This document shows, piece after piece, positions 1-11,405 of a DNA stretch of 64,000 nucleotides. The first letter of the stretch is position 1. The number at the start of each line of letters is the position of its first letter. The translations under genes were made by a program, and so were the position numbers. A model generated the notes under the pieces. That model saw nothing but the letters and a program-made list of their open reading frames with translations, did not search any database and had not been told where the DNA came from. Source of the DNA: Phytopythium helicoides (Eukaryota; Oomycota; Peronosporomycetes; Pythiales; Pythiaceae); contig JANFNE010000003.1 in NCBI GenBank assembly GCA_024867545.1, positions 1,674,001 through 1,738,000 of the forward strand, read 5' to 3'.

Positions 1-2186
1 GACTCGGCGGTGCTGGTGACTCCTTCCGCAGCTCCACGCCGGATCTGTGGCGCAAACATAGTTTCGCGAGAAAAGTGCACACCAGTGCGACAGCGATACT
101 TGACTGCTGGTACGCTGGTTGGCGCTTGTTGGTTGGATTTTCCCTCATCACCGGCCGGAATGATCTGTGTCTCTTGGCTCGTTGCCTCAAACTCCATGAG
201 CGTCTCGATAGAAAAGCAGTTGCTGTACGGGATACTGAGGGTGTAGAGCTTGGAGCGGAAAGCCACCTTTTGTCGGAGCAGCCTCATTGTCAATGCTCAC
301 AGAGTTGTACTGATCGATCGCGATTGAGCGGACTGACGTAGCGCCAGCACGTCGGCGTGCTACCATATCCATGACGCTATCTACGCCAAAATTTGGCGAT
401 GGCGGACGATAGCTCAACTTCCGCACATAGCCGAAATGCGGGTGAGGATGCCATTCGCTGAGTGGAACATGCGTAGTTGCGGGGGATGACACAGGAATTT
501 TGGGCGGCGAGGAGGCAGACGCTGAAGAAGAAGACAGATCTTGCCTATTCGCTTGCGAATCATTTGCACCACGAGAAGATGATGACGACCCGATACTTGC
601 GATCCGGCTGCGACTGTCGATGATAGCGACGATGGGAACGATCGCACTGATGACCGAGACTTAAGGGCTCTTGGTGCAGATGCTGCTGGTGCTGTTGGCG
701 GCGCAAGTGGTGCGGGTGCCTCAACTTGCCGAGATGCAGAATTCTCGCTTGGCTTGATCGCCTGAAGCATTGTTAGGAGGTCGCAATTAGAGATCACAGT
801 CGACACGACTTCGGTCATGTCGGCTTCATTCAGTTCAAAGAAGCTAGTGTTCCGTTCGTCCAAAATCCAGGGGAGGTGAACAGCAGCACGCTCGCGCTTG
901 ACGAGCACAGGAGGCTGGAAAGCTGTTCCTTGGGAAACCGGGATTTGGCTGGATGAACGTAGCAAATGCTGGCGGAACTGGGAACTAGGCAGTGACATCG
1001 CCTTGGTCATTCCTGAGCGAGTAGGGGAAGTCGACGGTGCCACGTGCGAGCCTTGAGCTGCATCTGTGCGCAACAAAGCGTCGAAGGCCGATAGATCTGA
1101 CGAGTAAATGAGTGGTAACGCATTTGCAAAGTTCTTGGACAAGTATACCGCGCTGTTCCGATCTGGACCGCTTGGTCCATTCCCACTATGACCATGGCCG
1201 CTCCTGCTCAAACTGCGAGGAGGTGACGACAACTCAATGAGTTCTGATGAAGAGCTCGAGATAGTGAGACCGTTGCTGCTCGTACTGCTGCTGTTGGATT
1301 CGGTACGATTCGTCAGAGCACCTTGGGCTGGGATCCGTCGGTTCTTCGCGAGCCACATGCCTTTACCAAACCGGGCAGAGCACAAAATCAGGTAGATGCG
1401 AGGCGAAGTTCCAGATCCAGCTCCCCCTTCATCGCTTCCAGCACCAGCTTCGTCGTCCCTGCGTTGAAGAACGCGAAATGCTTCCCAGGCGTTGAGCTTC
1501 TTGCTCGTCACAATCATGCGTCCAACAAAGTTCTGGCCAATATATCGCTGATGGATCGCCGAGTGGAACCCCCAGTGGTGCGTCTTTCCCTTGACGACTT
1601 GGAACAAGCACGACGCGTCGGGCGTGTTTGTGAACACAAGCTTGCGGTGGTGGTTGACCTTGAGGAAGGTGCGGCTGGTCGGATCCATGAGGTACACCGG
1701 CGCGTCGGTTGCAGCTCGTCGTCCGCTTGCTCCCCCCTGGACGGAGCGGAAGACATGATCGACGAGGTTCTCGCGCACCTGCTCGTAGAGCGACTTGTTG
1801 GTGGTCGAGGAGGACATGACCTCTGTCCTGGCGCTGGTGGCGGCGTCTCTGCGCGCTTTGGCCGCGTTGATCGCGCGTGGCACTCGCTCGCCAAAGGCCC
1901 TGAACAGCTCGGCCCTCGCGTCGCGCAGCTCCTCATCGGGGTCGTTCCGCTTTGGCAGCGCGCCGGGAGGGCCGAGCGTGCGTACGAGCAGCTCCCACGC
2001 GGTCTCGAAGACGATGAAGCCCCTGCGCTCGGACGCCACGAAGGCCGCGAGGGTCGTGGGCAGCAGCGCGAAGAACGCCACGCGCACCAGCGGCACGTGG
2101 GCCACGAGCCCCAGGCGCAGCACGGCCAGCAGCACGCCGGCGCTCACTAGCAGCGAGGCCAGCGCCAGGTGCGCGCTCTGCGCCAT
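1..2186 (-). CDS. VASt-domain membrane-anchored protein, 3' end beyond window
   Basis: The long first exon (2186 down to about 590) opens with one or two hydrophobic segments (residues about 8-50). A beta-trefoil/fascin-like stretch follows (residues about 165-270, with FLKVNHHRKLVFT), then a Ser/Pro-rich linker. The reading frame changes near 590-522, where a 68-nt intron (GTCGTC donor, acceptor CTTCTTCTTCAG) restores a frame reading FGYVRKLSYRPPSP. A second frame change near 340-290 leads to IPYSNCFSIETLMEFEAT and VKYRCRTGVHFSRETMF, which are hallmark blocks of the VASt lipid-binding domain. VASt proteins bind or move sterol-like lipids at membrane contacts; that role here is inferred from the family. 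The second intron is not resolved exactly: a GTGCTG donor with an acceptor near 290 fits the phase. The gene continues past position 1. Confidence 0.7.
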
Positions 2187-2568
2187 GCTTTGAGCTGGGG
2201 CCGAAGCTTCGGAGACCGTCGAGGAGCCGACTTTGCGCGCTCAGAACGCGACGAGGACGCGGATTCGGGCGCTGAAAACGCGCTCGGACGGCCGCGAGGG
2301 GGAGGAGAGGCGACTGGCGAGCGCCTGGCAGCGGCGGAGGCCTGGGGAGCGCAGCAGGAGCCGCCGAGCGAGCGGCGATTGCGGCGGCTTGGCGGCGCGC
2401 TTGATGACGGCGAGGGCGGTCCGCGTCGTGTTCTGGTGATGTGGGGTGGGACACACAAGGTTTTTGAGGACGGCTGATTGGAGGAAATCATGGAGAGAGG
2501 GAGATGATTGGAGGAAAAAGAGCATCGTAGCACCGCGAGCGCGAGCGTCGTCACATGTGTGACTGCAC
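2187..2568. other. intergenic, upstream of VASt gene
   Basis: About 380 bases with no convincing gene. It is G+C-rich near 2200-2400 and more A+T-rich toward 2450-2520. It probably holds the promoter of the VASt gene, which starts at 2186 and reads leftwards. Confidence 0.4.
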
Positions 2569-2569
2569 C

Positions 2570-3310
2570 TACTTGAAGTGACTAAAGACGTAGACGCGGA
2601 AAGTTGGTACCGACCGACCTACAACTTTTTGCTCGACCTTCACGCGCAGGGTCAAGCTCTGGGTCTCTACACGCGATCTCGAGCTCGAGGACTGACGAGC
2701 TGCGGTCGTTGTGACCAGCGATGGTGACGGCGCCCCAGAGGGCACCTCGTACTCGTCTTCAAACAGCGCCGTGCGGAACCCCAGAAACGCAAAGACCATA
2801 TTGTGGTGAGTCACCACAACATGGTCTGGTGAGCGAAGAACAGCGCCATGGACAACGCTGTAGACCCCACACCTTCACCCAGCGAGTTCGTGTTGGCGAA
2901 CACGCCCCACGGCATGTCAAGAGGCTACACATGCTGTCAGACCTGGCCGTATGCATCCACGAGCGCATTGAGCTGCGATGGCACGAAACCGAAGCGCTTG
3001 GGGATGCCGAACAGGATCTCGTCGGCCTCCGCTCGTGTTTGGTGCTTTGCAATGGGGTGACTGGTCCTGAGTATCACTTGAGTTTTGTCGAGCACGGTGT
3101 CTGGCAGCGTCTCTCCCACTTGGAAAAGACTCCAGGCACGGCAATCAACGCAGTCTTCATGGTCTCGGCCAGCGTCAAAATGTTCCGGTGCAGCAAGTAA
3201 TACACGATCGAGGTCTTGACCGTAGCGGTGGAGGAAATGGTGCTCTTGGTGCTGCTTGGGAAGTGGAGACCAATGTGGCAGTCGCTAAAGCTGAAGTTGC
3301 ACGTGTGACG
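2570..3310 (-). pseudogene. decayed unrecognised protein gene
   Basis: Protein-like segments succeed one another on the minus strand in different frames. Reading downwards, 3300-3120 gives TVKTSIVYYLLHRN and MKTALIAVPGVF; 3119-2937 gives a 60-residue open stretch ending IPKRFGFVPSQLNALVDAYG; about 2900-2820 gives SLGEGVGSTALSMALFF; and 2817-2569 gives VFAFLGFRTALFEDEYEV then a Ser-rich tail. The blocks are separated by frame changes and stops. No splice sites were found that join them cleanly, so a degraded gene is more likely than an intron-rich one. Some blocks look like membrane segments. I do not recognise the family. Confidence 0.4.
2794..2826. repeat. 33-bp near-perfect palindrome
   Basis: Left arm GACCATATTGTGGTGA (2794-2809) and right arm TCACCACAACATGGTC (2811-2826) pair at 15 of 16 positions around one central base. 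It lies inside the decayed gene. Confidence 0.8.
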
Positions 3311-3384
3311 TGTGAGGGATTCCTTGTTAACCTAAACTAGTATGTTGGCCGATCATGGCAGCGCTTCAACTTGCGTCAATCATG

Positions 3385-3612
3385 TAGGCGATTGACTGGT
3401 CTGGTGACCACAGCCTCTATTGCCTCGTGAACGATGTGCTTGAGGACCATGAGTTCGCAGTTCTGATCAAAGATCGCCCGATAGAACAGCTCTTTGGTGG
3501 ATGCAAGCAGTATATCATTGGTGGTGGCAGCGGTGGTGGAGGGCCGAGCACGAGTTTTGAAGACGATGACATGAAGGACCGCATTCGGAAATGCGAATCC
3601 AATGTCGTGTAG
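3385..3612 (+). pseudogene. truncated 3' end of OSCA/TMEM63-like gene
   Basis: The plus strand encodes the last about 75 residues of the channel-like gene found intact at 27669-30233. The match includes NDVLEDHEFAVLIKDRPIEQ, the Gly-rich GGGSGGGGP stretch and the same terminal CESNVV followed by a stop. Homology begins abruptly near 3385, where the upstream bases no longer match. It is convergent with the SBP copy at 3694-4771, exactly as the intact gene is convergent with the SBP at 26507-27583. It is therefore a passenger in the inverted segmental duplication, not an independent gene. Confidence 0.85.
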
Positions 3613-3693
3613 GATGGACATGTATGATGAACAACAGTGAACGCATTATTCAAGCACATGACACGAGGTGTTTATGCTTTTCTATGCCACTGC

Positions 3694-4771
3694 TCACGCA
3701 CCAGGGTGGAGACCAAGAACACCAGGCGACGGCTCGCCCTGCACTTCACCAAAGTACAACGCAAACGTCGCCTTCCACTGCTCCACCTTCTCGCGGTCCG
3801 CCATGAACGTCGGGAAGTTCGGGACGTTCGCCTCCTCGATCTCCCACGCGCGCTTGGAGCCGTCAGCGTTCGGCACATCCTCACGCGTCGAGCGGTTGGC
3901 GTACATCGTCGACTGGGTCTGTTTCGAGAACAACCAGTTCATGAAGAGCTTGGCGGCCGCAGGGTGGCGAGCCTTGTTCATAATCGCAATGCGCTGACCC
4001 CACGACAGGTACTCGGTGCCGTTGCCAGCGAGACGCGTCGAGTTCGAAGCCGGGCTAGACGGCATACCGATGGGCTTGACCTTGGTCGACACGGCTTGAC
4101 CCGGCCAGTTCGAGCCGCGACGGAACTCGACAGTCTGGTTGGCGAGCTTGGAGACCCACTCCCAGCCGTACTTCTCCACGTAGCGAGAGTACACGAACAG
4201 GATGGCATCGTCGTCGTGCGGATATCCCGACGCAATATGGCCAGCGTACTGCGGGTCCACAAAATCCTCAGGGGTCTTCGGTGCCTCTAGTCCAGCAGCA
4301 GCGAGAGCCTGCAGCGTCGTAGTAGGATGCAAACGTGAAGATTGCGTGTGACATCCAAGCACCGGTCGATGACTTGAACTCATCATGGATCTGAGAGAAA
4401 CCAGCCGGCTTGTACTCGAGGAGCTTTCCCTCCTCCTCCCAGCGAGGGAAGTTCTGGAGGGTCTGCAGCGCCACGACATCGGGGACGAGCGAGTCGGTCT
4501 CGAGCTGGTTGTCGACGCGGACGTCGTGGTACTTGCTGTAGTCGACGACAACAGTGAAGTTGAGCTCGGGATACGCTGCAGCAAAGGCGTTGCGCAGCGT
4601 GTTTTGCTGAGTAGGGGTGTCACCACCGTGGTAGAGCACGAGGTTACCTCCCTCGGCGATGGCTTCAGCGTACAGCTCGTCGAGCGTCTTGGTCTCCTCA
4701 TCGACAGCGGTAACAAAGACAGTGGTGCCAGCGAGAGCGGCGGTGACGAGAAGGATCGAGGATAGCTTCAT
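3694..4771 (-). pseudogene. secreted bacterial-type solute-binding protein, copy A, frameshifted
   Basis: The start is MKLSSILLVTAALAG at 4771, matching copy E; the longer reading upstream is not shared by other copies. It has a signal peptide followed by a periplasmic-binding-protein type II fold like that of ABC-transporter Fe3+ or small-molecule binding proteins (LVLYHGGDTP, VVALQTLQNFPRW, YPHDDDAILFVYSRYVEKYG, LAGNGTEYLSWGQRIAIMNK). Compared with copy E, one extra base at about 4310 shifts the frame in the SYYDAAALAAAG region. The N-terminal half therefore ends after a short false tail and the C-terminal half is in another frame. No membrane permease or ATPase lies nearby, so a classical ABC role is unlikely. 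A secreted ligand-binding role is inferred. Either a pseudogene or an assembly error. Confidence 0.85.
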
Positions 4772-5480
4772 GGCTGGTTGGATGGTGGGGGTGCTGGGAA
4801 AGCTCGACTTGTCAGCGAGTTGGAGAATCCGAGAATGGCAAGACGCGAAAGGCAAGTCCCGGCCTCGTTAGTGGAGATCGTGGTTGCTTACGCACGCCCT
4901 CATGAAGAGCCCACCTACTCGCATCACATGCAGGAGTTTTTGATTAACCACCGAGCCTTTACGAGTACTGTACAGTTCACCAATCCAGCTCACCAGCCTA
5001 GTGTGACCGCTCGCCAGTGTTCCAATACGTCCGCGTGCAGCACGATTGGTGATCGGCCGACGGAGCGTTTCACAATCAATGGGAAGTTGTGGTGAGTGTT
5101 CTGCACGTCCAAGCCCATCACGAGATCAGCTGGTGGCCTTGCTGTTCGTTTTTGGTGGGAAACCTGGTTTCTGAGAACGCTGAGGGCCATGGGTATCACT
5201 TCCGGGAAGTGATCCCCTGTCCGTCGCGCGTTGTGAATGCGAACTGTACACCTTGCACCGATTTGATTTCTATAACGAGCGGAGACGGATGGCTCGCAAC
5301 GGTATCTACGCCATAGCTGGAAGAATCCTTTCAAGGCGTTTGATCCGGAGTCACGGTTACTGCACAGCAAAGATCGTTGTACGCGAAGCAAAGGCAGGAT
5401 CAGACAATCAAAACAGCCAGGCGAAATCCAATCATCTTTACTTTCGAGACTCTGTGTTCGGCTTTTCACGTAATCGCTAG
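4772..5480. repeat. 5' flank of copy A, inverted copy of 25780-26506
   Basis: From about 5030 to 5330 this stretch matches the reverse complement of about 25930-26240 base for base over long runs, for example GATTGGTGATCGGCC and CCTTGCTGTTCGT. The match resumes at about 5425-5470 against 25785-25840. It forms the outer part of the inverted segmental duplication. Short open frames exist on both copies (about 75-100 codons), but none is recognisable. Confidence 0.75.
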
Positions 5481-5499
5481 CACTCAGATTAACCCTCCG

Positions 5500-5632
5500 A
5501 CGCAAAGCAAGCACCAGGGTGGAGACCAAGCTCACCAGGCGGCGGCTCGCCCGGCACCTCACCAAAGAAAGCGCAAGCGTCGCCTTCCTTTGCTCCGTCT
5601 TCGCGCGGTCCGCCACGAACGTCGGGATGCTC
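5500..5632 (-). pseudogene. 3' fragment of an SBP gene
   Basis: The stretch matches the last about 130 bases of the SBP genes. It keeps the conserved coding for FPTFMADREKVEQWKATFAL and GEVQG in diverged form, plus the terminal LGLHPGA region. It ends abruptly at about 5620-5632, where acyltransferase sequence begins on the other strand. No upstream part of the gene is present. Confidence 0.75.
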
Positions 5633-5846
5633 GGCTCTTCGTGACGCCCACGTCGAGTTTTAGTTATTCGCTCATGTACAAACTCGAGCCTGGCGCAGCC
5701 AAAGAGTTCTTCCACTGGCTTGTGGCATGCGTGAGCACCTAGGCGATGTTACAGCCAATGAGCCACTCGCACAAGTTGCTGCTAGGCTCAAGGAGCGCGA
5801 GGCTGCAGCTGGGAGTGCTCTCCAGCCTAACGACGACGTGCAGTAG
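5633..5846 (+). pseudogene. 3' fragment of acyltransferase gene
   Basis: This is nearly identical to 12768-12981, the 3' end of the acyltransferase gene, reading FVTPTSSFSYSLMYKLEPGA then FFHW. A one-base deletion near 5733 relative to the parent introduces an early stop. It begins exactly where the SBP fragment ends. It marks the left edge of the 5633-8081 tandem duplication. Confidence 0.8.
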
Positions 5847-6853
5847 ACCGCTGGAGAAATGACAAGCTGCAGGCGTTGCGTGGGCCACATGGTTATCAGG
5901 TCTTTGCACCGAGATGATAGGGAGTAACCCAATAACAGGCTTTGATGACTCGCCGCTGAATGTTGTGCATCAATGCAGATCTCCACTTTGCTCTGCGCTC
6001 GGCAAGATTCTCGGTCACGGCGACTGGCAGAATCGGCTCCATCTCCATGAGAGAGCGGTTTACCGATCACTCGGGAGTCCAACGGGAGAGCTCCACCCAC
6101 ACTTCGTGGAGGCCAAGCGTCTCCACTGCTCCTGCAGCTCGTGATCGTTGCTTACGAAAACACTAGCGAGACGGATTTTGAAAGATTTGCGCTGCACCGC
6201 TTGTGCAATTAGATAAAATGGCGAGCCTATGTAATCAAGTGAGGCGTGAGAGTTTACCACGGTCACTCTGTCGCATGGCATGTATCCATGCATGCTGTGT
6301 GGTTTTCATTGCACCAAGCACCACATAGTCTAAAAGGAGTCTGCGCACCTCTGACTAGACCTCTCGGCAATAGACAACGATCTATACCATCACTTGGCGG
6401 CACTACCCTCATCACATCACCTTGGCGGAGTCACACGCTCGGTGGTCGCACTCGTCGCCCAAACTTTGTCATTGAAGGCGTCTTGTGGTTCGCGAAAGAG
6501 CAGGCGTATCCTTTTCCCATCCACGCTGCTCGCTTTTCTGATTCATGTGAACATCAGTATTTATCATCAATCGCAGTGAATGGCTCTCACTGTCCGCGCT
6601 CGTTGGCGCAGCTATGCGACGGCCGGTTTGTTTGTGGCTGGGGAGCTCAAAAATCCACACCCATGGTACAAACATGCCTTGATTGGTGGAAAACTGCAAC
6701 ATGGCGAACGCAAACTACCTTTGCATGCGTTCTCCTGACTTTTTCTATTGCAGATCTTGAGATCAAAACTCCCAATGCATTGATCACTCCTGTAGGTGAA
6801 GTGAAGTATGTGTGTACACCCTTCGAGTGCATCGCAGCCATGAGTCCAAAGGC
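5847..6853. other. 5' region of GPI-protein copy 1
   Basis: It matches much of 12982-14228 (for example 5880-6130 with 13010-13260, and 6380-6560 with 13720-13880), with several indels. A reading frame continuous with the downstream gene runs from 6246. It is not conserved in copy 2 and is treated as untranslated. Confidence 0.6.
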
Positions 6854-6871
6854 GCTCATTCTTCGATTTGC
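6854..6871 (+). promoter_or_regulatory. oomycete Inr+FPR core promoter, copy 1
   Basis: GCTCATTCTTCGATTTGC matches the oomycete initiator (TCAYTYY) followed by the flanking promoter region. It lies 82 bases before the ATG at 6936 and is identical in copy 2. Confidence 0.7.
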
Positions 6872-6935
6872 CTTCAAGACAACAACAAGTCTCCGAGTTC
6901 ACTTCCTCTCTCCGCTCTTCCAACACAAGCCAAAC

Positions 6936-7973
6936 ATGATGCGCTCTCTGCTTCTTGCTTTCGCTGCGATCTCTGCTCTCCCCAATCTCGCGACCGCCGA
7001 CTTCACCGTCACCGCGGGTACGGCCGAGCAGTCCGGATCGAGCAACTCCCAGGCGAGCGTCGTGCGTCAGTGGACGCTCACTGCCGCGGGCTCCAACAGC
7101 CGCTACGTCGACCAGATCTCCGTCAACGCTCCCGGCCGCGTGTTTGTCAGCTACGTCAGCGGTTTGGCGTCGGGTATCGCCGGCTATGTGAATGTCTCTG
7201 GTGACAGCACGGACATCGTGGAGGCCATCACCATCAGCAACAGCGGCGATAACGACGACGACGACGACGATGGCGACGATGATGATGATGATGACGATGG
7301 TGACAAGATCGTCGTCAGGTTTGACTCAACGCGCGCCTCGTCCGGATACCTGCTGACCGAGATCTTCCTCGCCCAAGAGAGTACCATCAGCGAGGTCAAG
7401 ACCCAGTCGAGTGCTGACGTCGTGCTCGAGAGTGGAGTGCTACTCGCGAGCAACACGGACGACGACATCCAGATCGAGATTCAGGGCTCCGGCTCCGTCT
7501 ACGTGTCGGACTCGGCTGCCACCATCAGCACGCAAGAGTTCAAGGCCGAGCTCGAGAGCTCTGGATCACTCCAGCTTGTCGTGAGCAGCCTGACCCTGTC
7601 GGAGGATGCCGAGTTCCAGGTCAAGGGGTCTGGCAGCATTGCGGTGATCGCGTCCTCACTCTCGTGCGACGAGCTGAAGTTCGACGTTGACGGATCTGGC
7701 ACAGTCTGCATCTCGGCTGAGACCGTGAGTGCTACCAAGTCGGAGGTTGACAATGCCAGCCGAGTTTCGCTGCCAAACTCCAGCGACAAGTTCTCTACCA
7801 CTGGTTCGGCTACGTGCTCCGCGTCCACCGCGCCTTCTCGCGCGCTAGGCTGCATTGCCAGCGGCTGCGTCGACACGACCTCCAGCGCTAGCAACTCCAC
7901 TTCCTCGACCTCGAGCTCGACCACCACGACCACCTCTAACTCGACCACGTCGGGTAGCACTACGACGACGCCT

Positions 7974-8006
<33 letters not shown>

Positions 8007-8081
8007 TCGAGTAGCGCTGCTACCCTTTCGGCGGCCGTTGTCGGTCAACTCGCTGTCCTAGGGCTTGCTCTCGTCATGTAA
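6936..8081 (+). CDS. secreted GPI-anchored GSG-repeat (DUF2807-like) protein, copy 1
   Basis: 381 residues. The start is MMRSLLLAF at 6936, chosen because it begins a clear signal peptide (residues 1-21, ending NLATA), follows the core promoter and is the start in copy 2. The mature part carries repeated beta-strand units built on GSG/SSGS turns (IQGSGSVYVS, ELESSGSLQLVV, VKGSGSIAVI, VDGSGTVCIS), the pattern of DUF2807/GIN-type right-handed beta-helix adhesin heads. An Asp-rich loop (residues about 106-123) interrupts the fold. A Ser/Thr-rich mucin-like stalk, (TP)n repeats and a hydrophobic C-terminus (VVGQLAVLGLALVM) indicate a GPI anchor. Surface or adhesive function is inferred. 95% or more of residues match copy 2. 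Confidence 0.85.
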
Positions 8082-8086
8082 TCAGA

Positions 8087-8482
8087 TTAATCAGCATTCA
8101 CACCTGTCGGATGCTCCGACAAGTAGGCTGTGATATCGTCTCTTTTGAGCATACAAGCCAGAATCATTGGAACTGTCGGGGTGACTCCAGCTACACGCTG
8201 CAGCACCTCACAGTCACGTAAGAGTCGCTCGCGGATTGGCACCTTCACATCCATCGCAAGGCAGCTCTTCAACATGTGACCACCGTTCTCGTAGACAAAA
8301 GACTGATTGACAGCTATTGTAACTCGCCTGCAGCCCACTCCGCCCCTTCGCGACACCGCTGGTAACCGGGATTTTGCATCAAGGAGTCCTAGCGGCCACG
8401 CTTTCCGGGCGAGTTTGAACCAGGGCCACGCAACTCCGAATAGCTGGGCCTCAAGACGACGACCGGTAACGATGCAGCTCAA
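8087..8482 (-). CDS. small hypothetical ORF
   Basis: 131 codons, convergent with the GPI-protein gene and ending 5 bases from its stop. The C-terminal half (MDVKVPIRERLLRDCEVLQR, PMILACMLKRDDI) reads like ordinary protein with a helical pattern; the N-terminal half is less convincing. No copy follows the second GPI gene. I do not recognise it. It may be the last exon or a relic of a larger gene. Confidence 0.25.
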   Translation of the reverse strand: MSCIVTGRRLEAQLFGVAWPWFKLARKAWPLGLLDAKSRLPAVSRRGGVGCRRVTIAVNQSFVYENGGHMLKSCLAMDVKVPIRERLLRDCEVLQRVAGVTPTVPMILACMLKRDDITAYLSEHPTGVNAD

Positions 8483-8829
8483 TTCGTCGCGACCTGCTCA
8501 GCTTGCGACACCCTGACTGTGCAACTCGCCCATCCTCTCTTCCGCGGCCATGGTGGCTCGACAGGACTTGAACTGTTGCAGATCACAATCGAAGCAAAGC
8601 TAATCAACCGAGTCATCGACAGTGCCACGTGGATTCTGGAGAAAAGGATTGTTCAATTTTTGAATAAACTGTTTTAGTCGAAAAGGGTCCCATTGTAGCG
8701 TGGAGGCGACTCTTTTCTCCTGCGACTCAAAACTGAACGATTAGAGGAGTAATTATCGAACTTGGTACATGCAAAGTCTTTATGCAGGGTGTCTTGTATT
8801 GTTTGCCGTCACTCTATCTGGAGCCTGGA

Positions 8830-11256
8830 CTACGAAGTACAGCCTAACCAAGCCTCGTACTCCGGGTCACAGGGAACTCCAACACTCTCTGCGATCTGAC
8901 GCCGACGCATAATCTGAGGTAGAGGATTCGGATTACAATCTATTCCCATCATGCGAGAGCTGTAGCACATCCCAATCCCTCCGTTGGGAAGCTTGCACTG
9001 ACGGAATTGGATACCCCCACACTGCGCAGATGCTGCTTTTGTCGGCCCAGTCTCTAATTGTCCAGGCTCTACATTTCGATCGGCGCAAATTGCATAGCTA
9101 AACCTGGCGAACGTCTCAAGGGTGGCTGCAGTCGGAAGTTTTGTTGATCGATTTGATGCCAAACACACGACTGGGGAAGTTCCCCATAAAGGATGCCATG
9201 AGCACATTGGGATCGTCAAGTCACACTCACCGACGAAACCATTGCAACAGAACATGCCTCGACCAGCTGTTGCAAACAACTCGAGACTACGAAGAGGTGA
9301 AGTGTCGGGTATGCTGTCGACTAACGGGTTGAGTGACAGAACTAGAGTCTCCAGACTTTGCAGCCCTTCAAAGCTAGGAAGCTCTTGAAGATTAAGTAGT
9401 ACTGCAAGTGTCAGATATTTGAGATTCGTAAGTGTCTTCATTGGAGGAAGTCTTGACACGGAGATGGCAGCAAGGTGAAGAAATGTAAGCGACAGCATAT
9501 CTTGAAACATATCATCTGGGATTGCTACTAAATTGTCCTGATAGATTTTCCCTTCGATGTGTCTGTTGGCATGTATACACCACATACAAAGCATAGTACG
9601 CATTAGTACTTACTTTTTGATAGTGAACATTCAATTTTCGCTAACGCAATTCAAAAACGGATTGCTTACAAGTATTCGAGCTTTACGAGCTCTTTCATCC
9701 ATACTGGTAGATTTTCTGTGTTTGTGTACACAAGCGACCTAGAGTAAATGAGGCAAGTCAGAAAAGATATACAGTCCCAATCATGTCCAACAAGCATTTC
9801 CGTAGCTCACGACGGCATTCCATCGTGTATACGCACAAATGACGAAGATCTGAGCATTTTCGTAGCTCGTCAGGTAACGCTGACAGCCGACGGTTGACCA
9901 AGCTCACCATTTCAAGTTTGCCTGAGATTGCAAGCTGGGAAACCTTCATCATAACGCTCGGTGGATCAATCCACTCGTCGAGAGTCTTCACCCCTGGGTG
10001 CGAGTCAATCAAAGTCAGGCACGGACACTGCTCCAAATCGTTTTCGTGGAGCAAGACCCATCGATGAGAATGCTGCACACATTCTGGGTGTGGACTGCAT
10101 GCCACAGCTGATGTTCGTATACTCTCCTCGACAAAAATGACAGTAATCATGGAGATCAGCACGAAAACGTTGGCACTCGGCTTATGCCTGGGATAGATAC
10201 GCCGGTTTCGCCTGGTGGGATCCTTGATCAGGGCAGCGAGCTGATAAAAGCGACGACAGAGAGCACAGTTGGTTCCAACGCGGGCAAAAACACTTATCAC
10301 AGAGAAGATTCGCAGCGAATTGAGGGAGCTTCGGATGATTTCCGCCTGCACTGGGTCTGAGTTTATGCTCGCGCCGCGTTCGAACCAACCAGGTGGGAAT
10401 ATCTCCAGATTGATGGCGAGGAGTTTGCGATCAAATCGGAAAGTTGTAAGGCAATATAGCTGTGTGAACATGGGCAAGCCGACAGCTACGACGAAATCAA
10501 ATCTGCGGTTCGTGAAATACGGGTAAGGGAGGTTTCACAATAGTTGTCTCAATGAAGTCCCGCAAGACAGTAGCAAGGAACTTACACTGTATCCAGAAGG
10601 AGTTCGGGGAGACCAGCGTAAGGAGTATGTCCACCGATATTCACCGCCGTTGTTAGCGCGTTTAGCACTATGATTGCTGTAAAGATAGTTACGATAAGGA
10701 CAGGCAATCCATTCTCCATGGTAACAACTAGTTGATATATCTGAATGCCAAGATCAATAAACTTCAGCACAATTGTCTTCAAACACGCATGTTAGAAGTT
10801 GCCGCAAGTACAATTAACACAGCTATTTTTCCTCACCAGCTTGGAAGATTTCGTGATCGCAATCCAGCCTTCACGGTCACCCGAGAGCACTCGTTTCTCT
10901 CTCCGATTTGCTGGCGCTGCAGCAACAGTAGATTTGGTTTTGCGATTGAATTGCGGAATCTTCTTGAATGATGTTTGGCTTGAGGTCATAGTACGAACGA
11001 TGATATATAGGTAAGCGAGCGCAATGCAGCCGAGTCCACCAAGACCAAAAATGAGTGCAGATGGATGTGGCTGGATAAAGCGCCAAAAGGAGCCTCCATC
11101 AAAGCTCTTGGTGTCCATCAGCCAGTTAATTGTATCATTGGGGGCAGCTGTCAGGAGCATAAGCCATATCGTCCAGCAAAGACATCCGGTTGCGACGAGT
11201 GCGACCACAAAGAGACTTCCATTGGCTGACCACGTGACATAGCGATAGCAACGCAT
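8830..11256 (-). CDS. LRR-WLGC polytopic membrane protein
   Basis: A multi-exon gene. Exon 1 (11256-10837) starts at MRCYRYV and has two hydrophobic segments (VALVATGCLCWTIWLMLL and LIFGLGGLGCIALAYLYIIV). Intron 10777-10836 has a GTGAGG donor and a TTCTAACATG branch site. Exon 2 adds another membrane segment (LIVTIFTAIIVLNAL). Intron 10503-10585 has a GTAAGT donor. Exon 3 encodes a further membrane segment and the first LRR-like repeats. A frame change near 9765-9720 is unresolved. Intron 9563-9669 (GTAAGC...CCAACAG) joins LVKLEYL to HIEGKIYQDNLVAIP. The LRR block ends in a Cys-rich region and the terminal EYEAWLGCTS motif that defines the oomycete WLGC family. A surface receptor-like role is inferred. 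Confidence 0.8.
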
Positions 11257-11405
11257 TGGCTGATGAGATTTGTGTTCACGGCTTTTCCTGGGAATGGTTT
11301 CAACTTCAATGTATAAATACAACTCTTTGGCTCCCAACAGCAACAAGGACCAACTCTAACATTCGTAAAACTTCAGCACGCCGAAGCCACAGCATCGAAG
11401 TGACC

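Noticed and set aside
1323..2150. 275-codon ORF opposite the VASt gene
   Set aside because: Antisense shadow of a GC-rich coding exon.
6246..6935. 230-codon N-terminal extension of GPI-protein copy 1
   Set aside because: Not conserved in copy 2, lies upstream of the core promoter and would hide the signal peptide.
8554..8615. tRNA-like sequence on the minus strand (TTCAAGTCCTGTCGAGCCA end, possible GTG anticodon)
   Set aside because: Acceptor arms pair at six of seven positions, but the span is only 62 bases, the anticodon stem has mismatches and the T stem is one base short. At most a tRNA relic.
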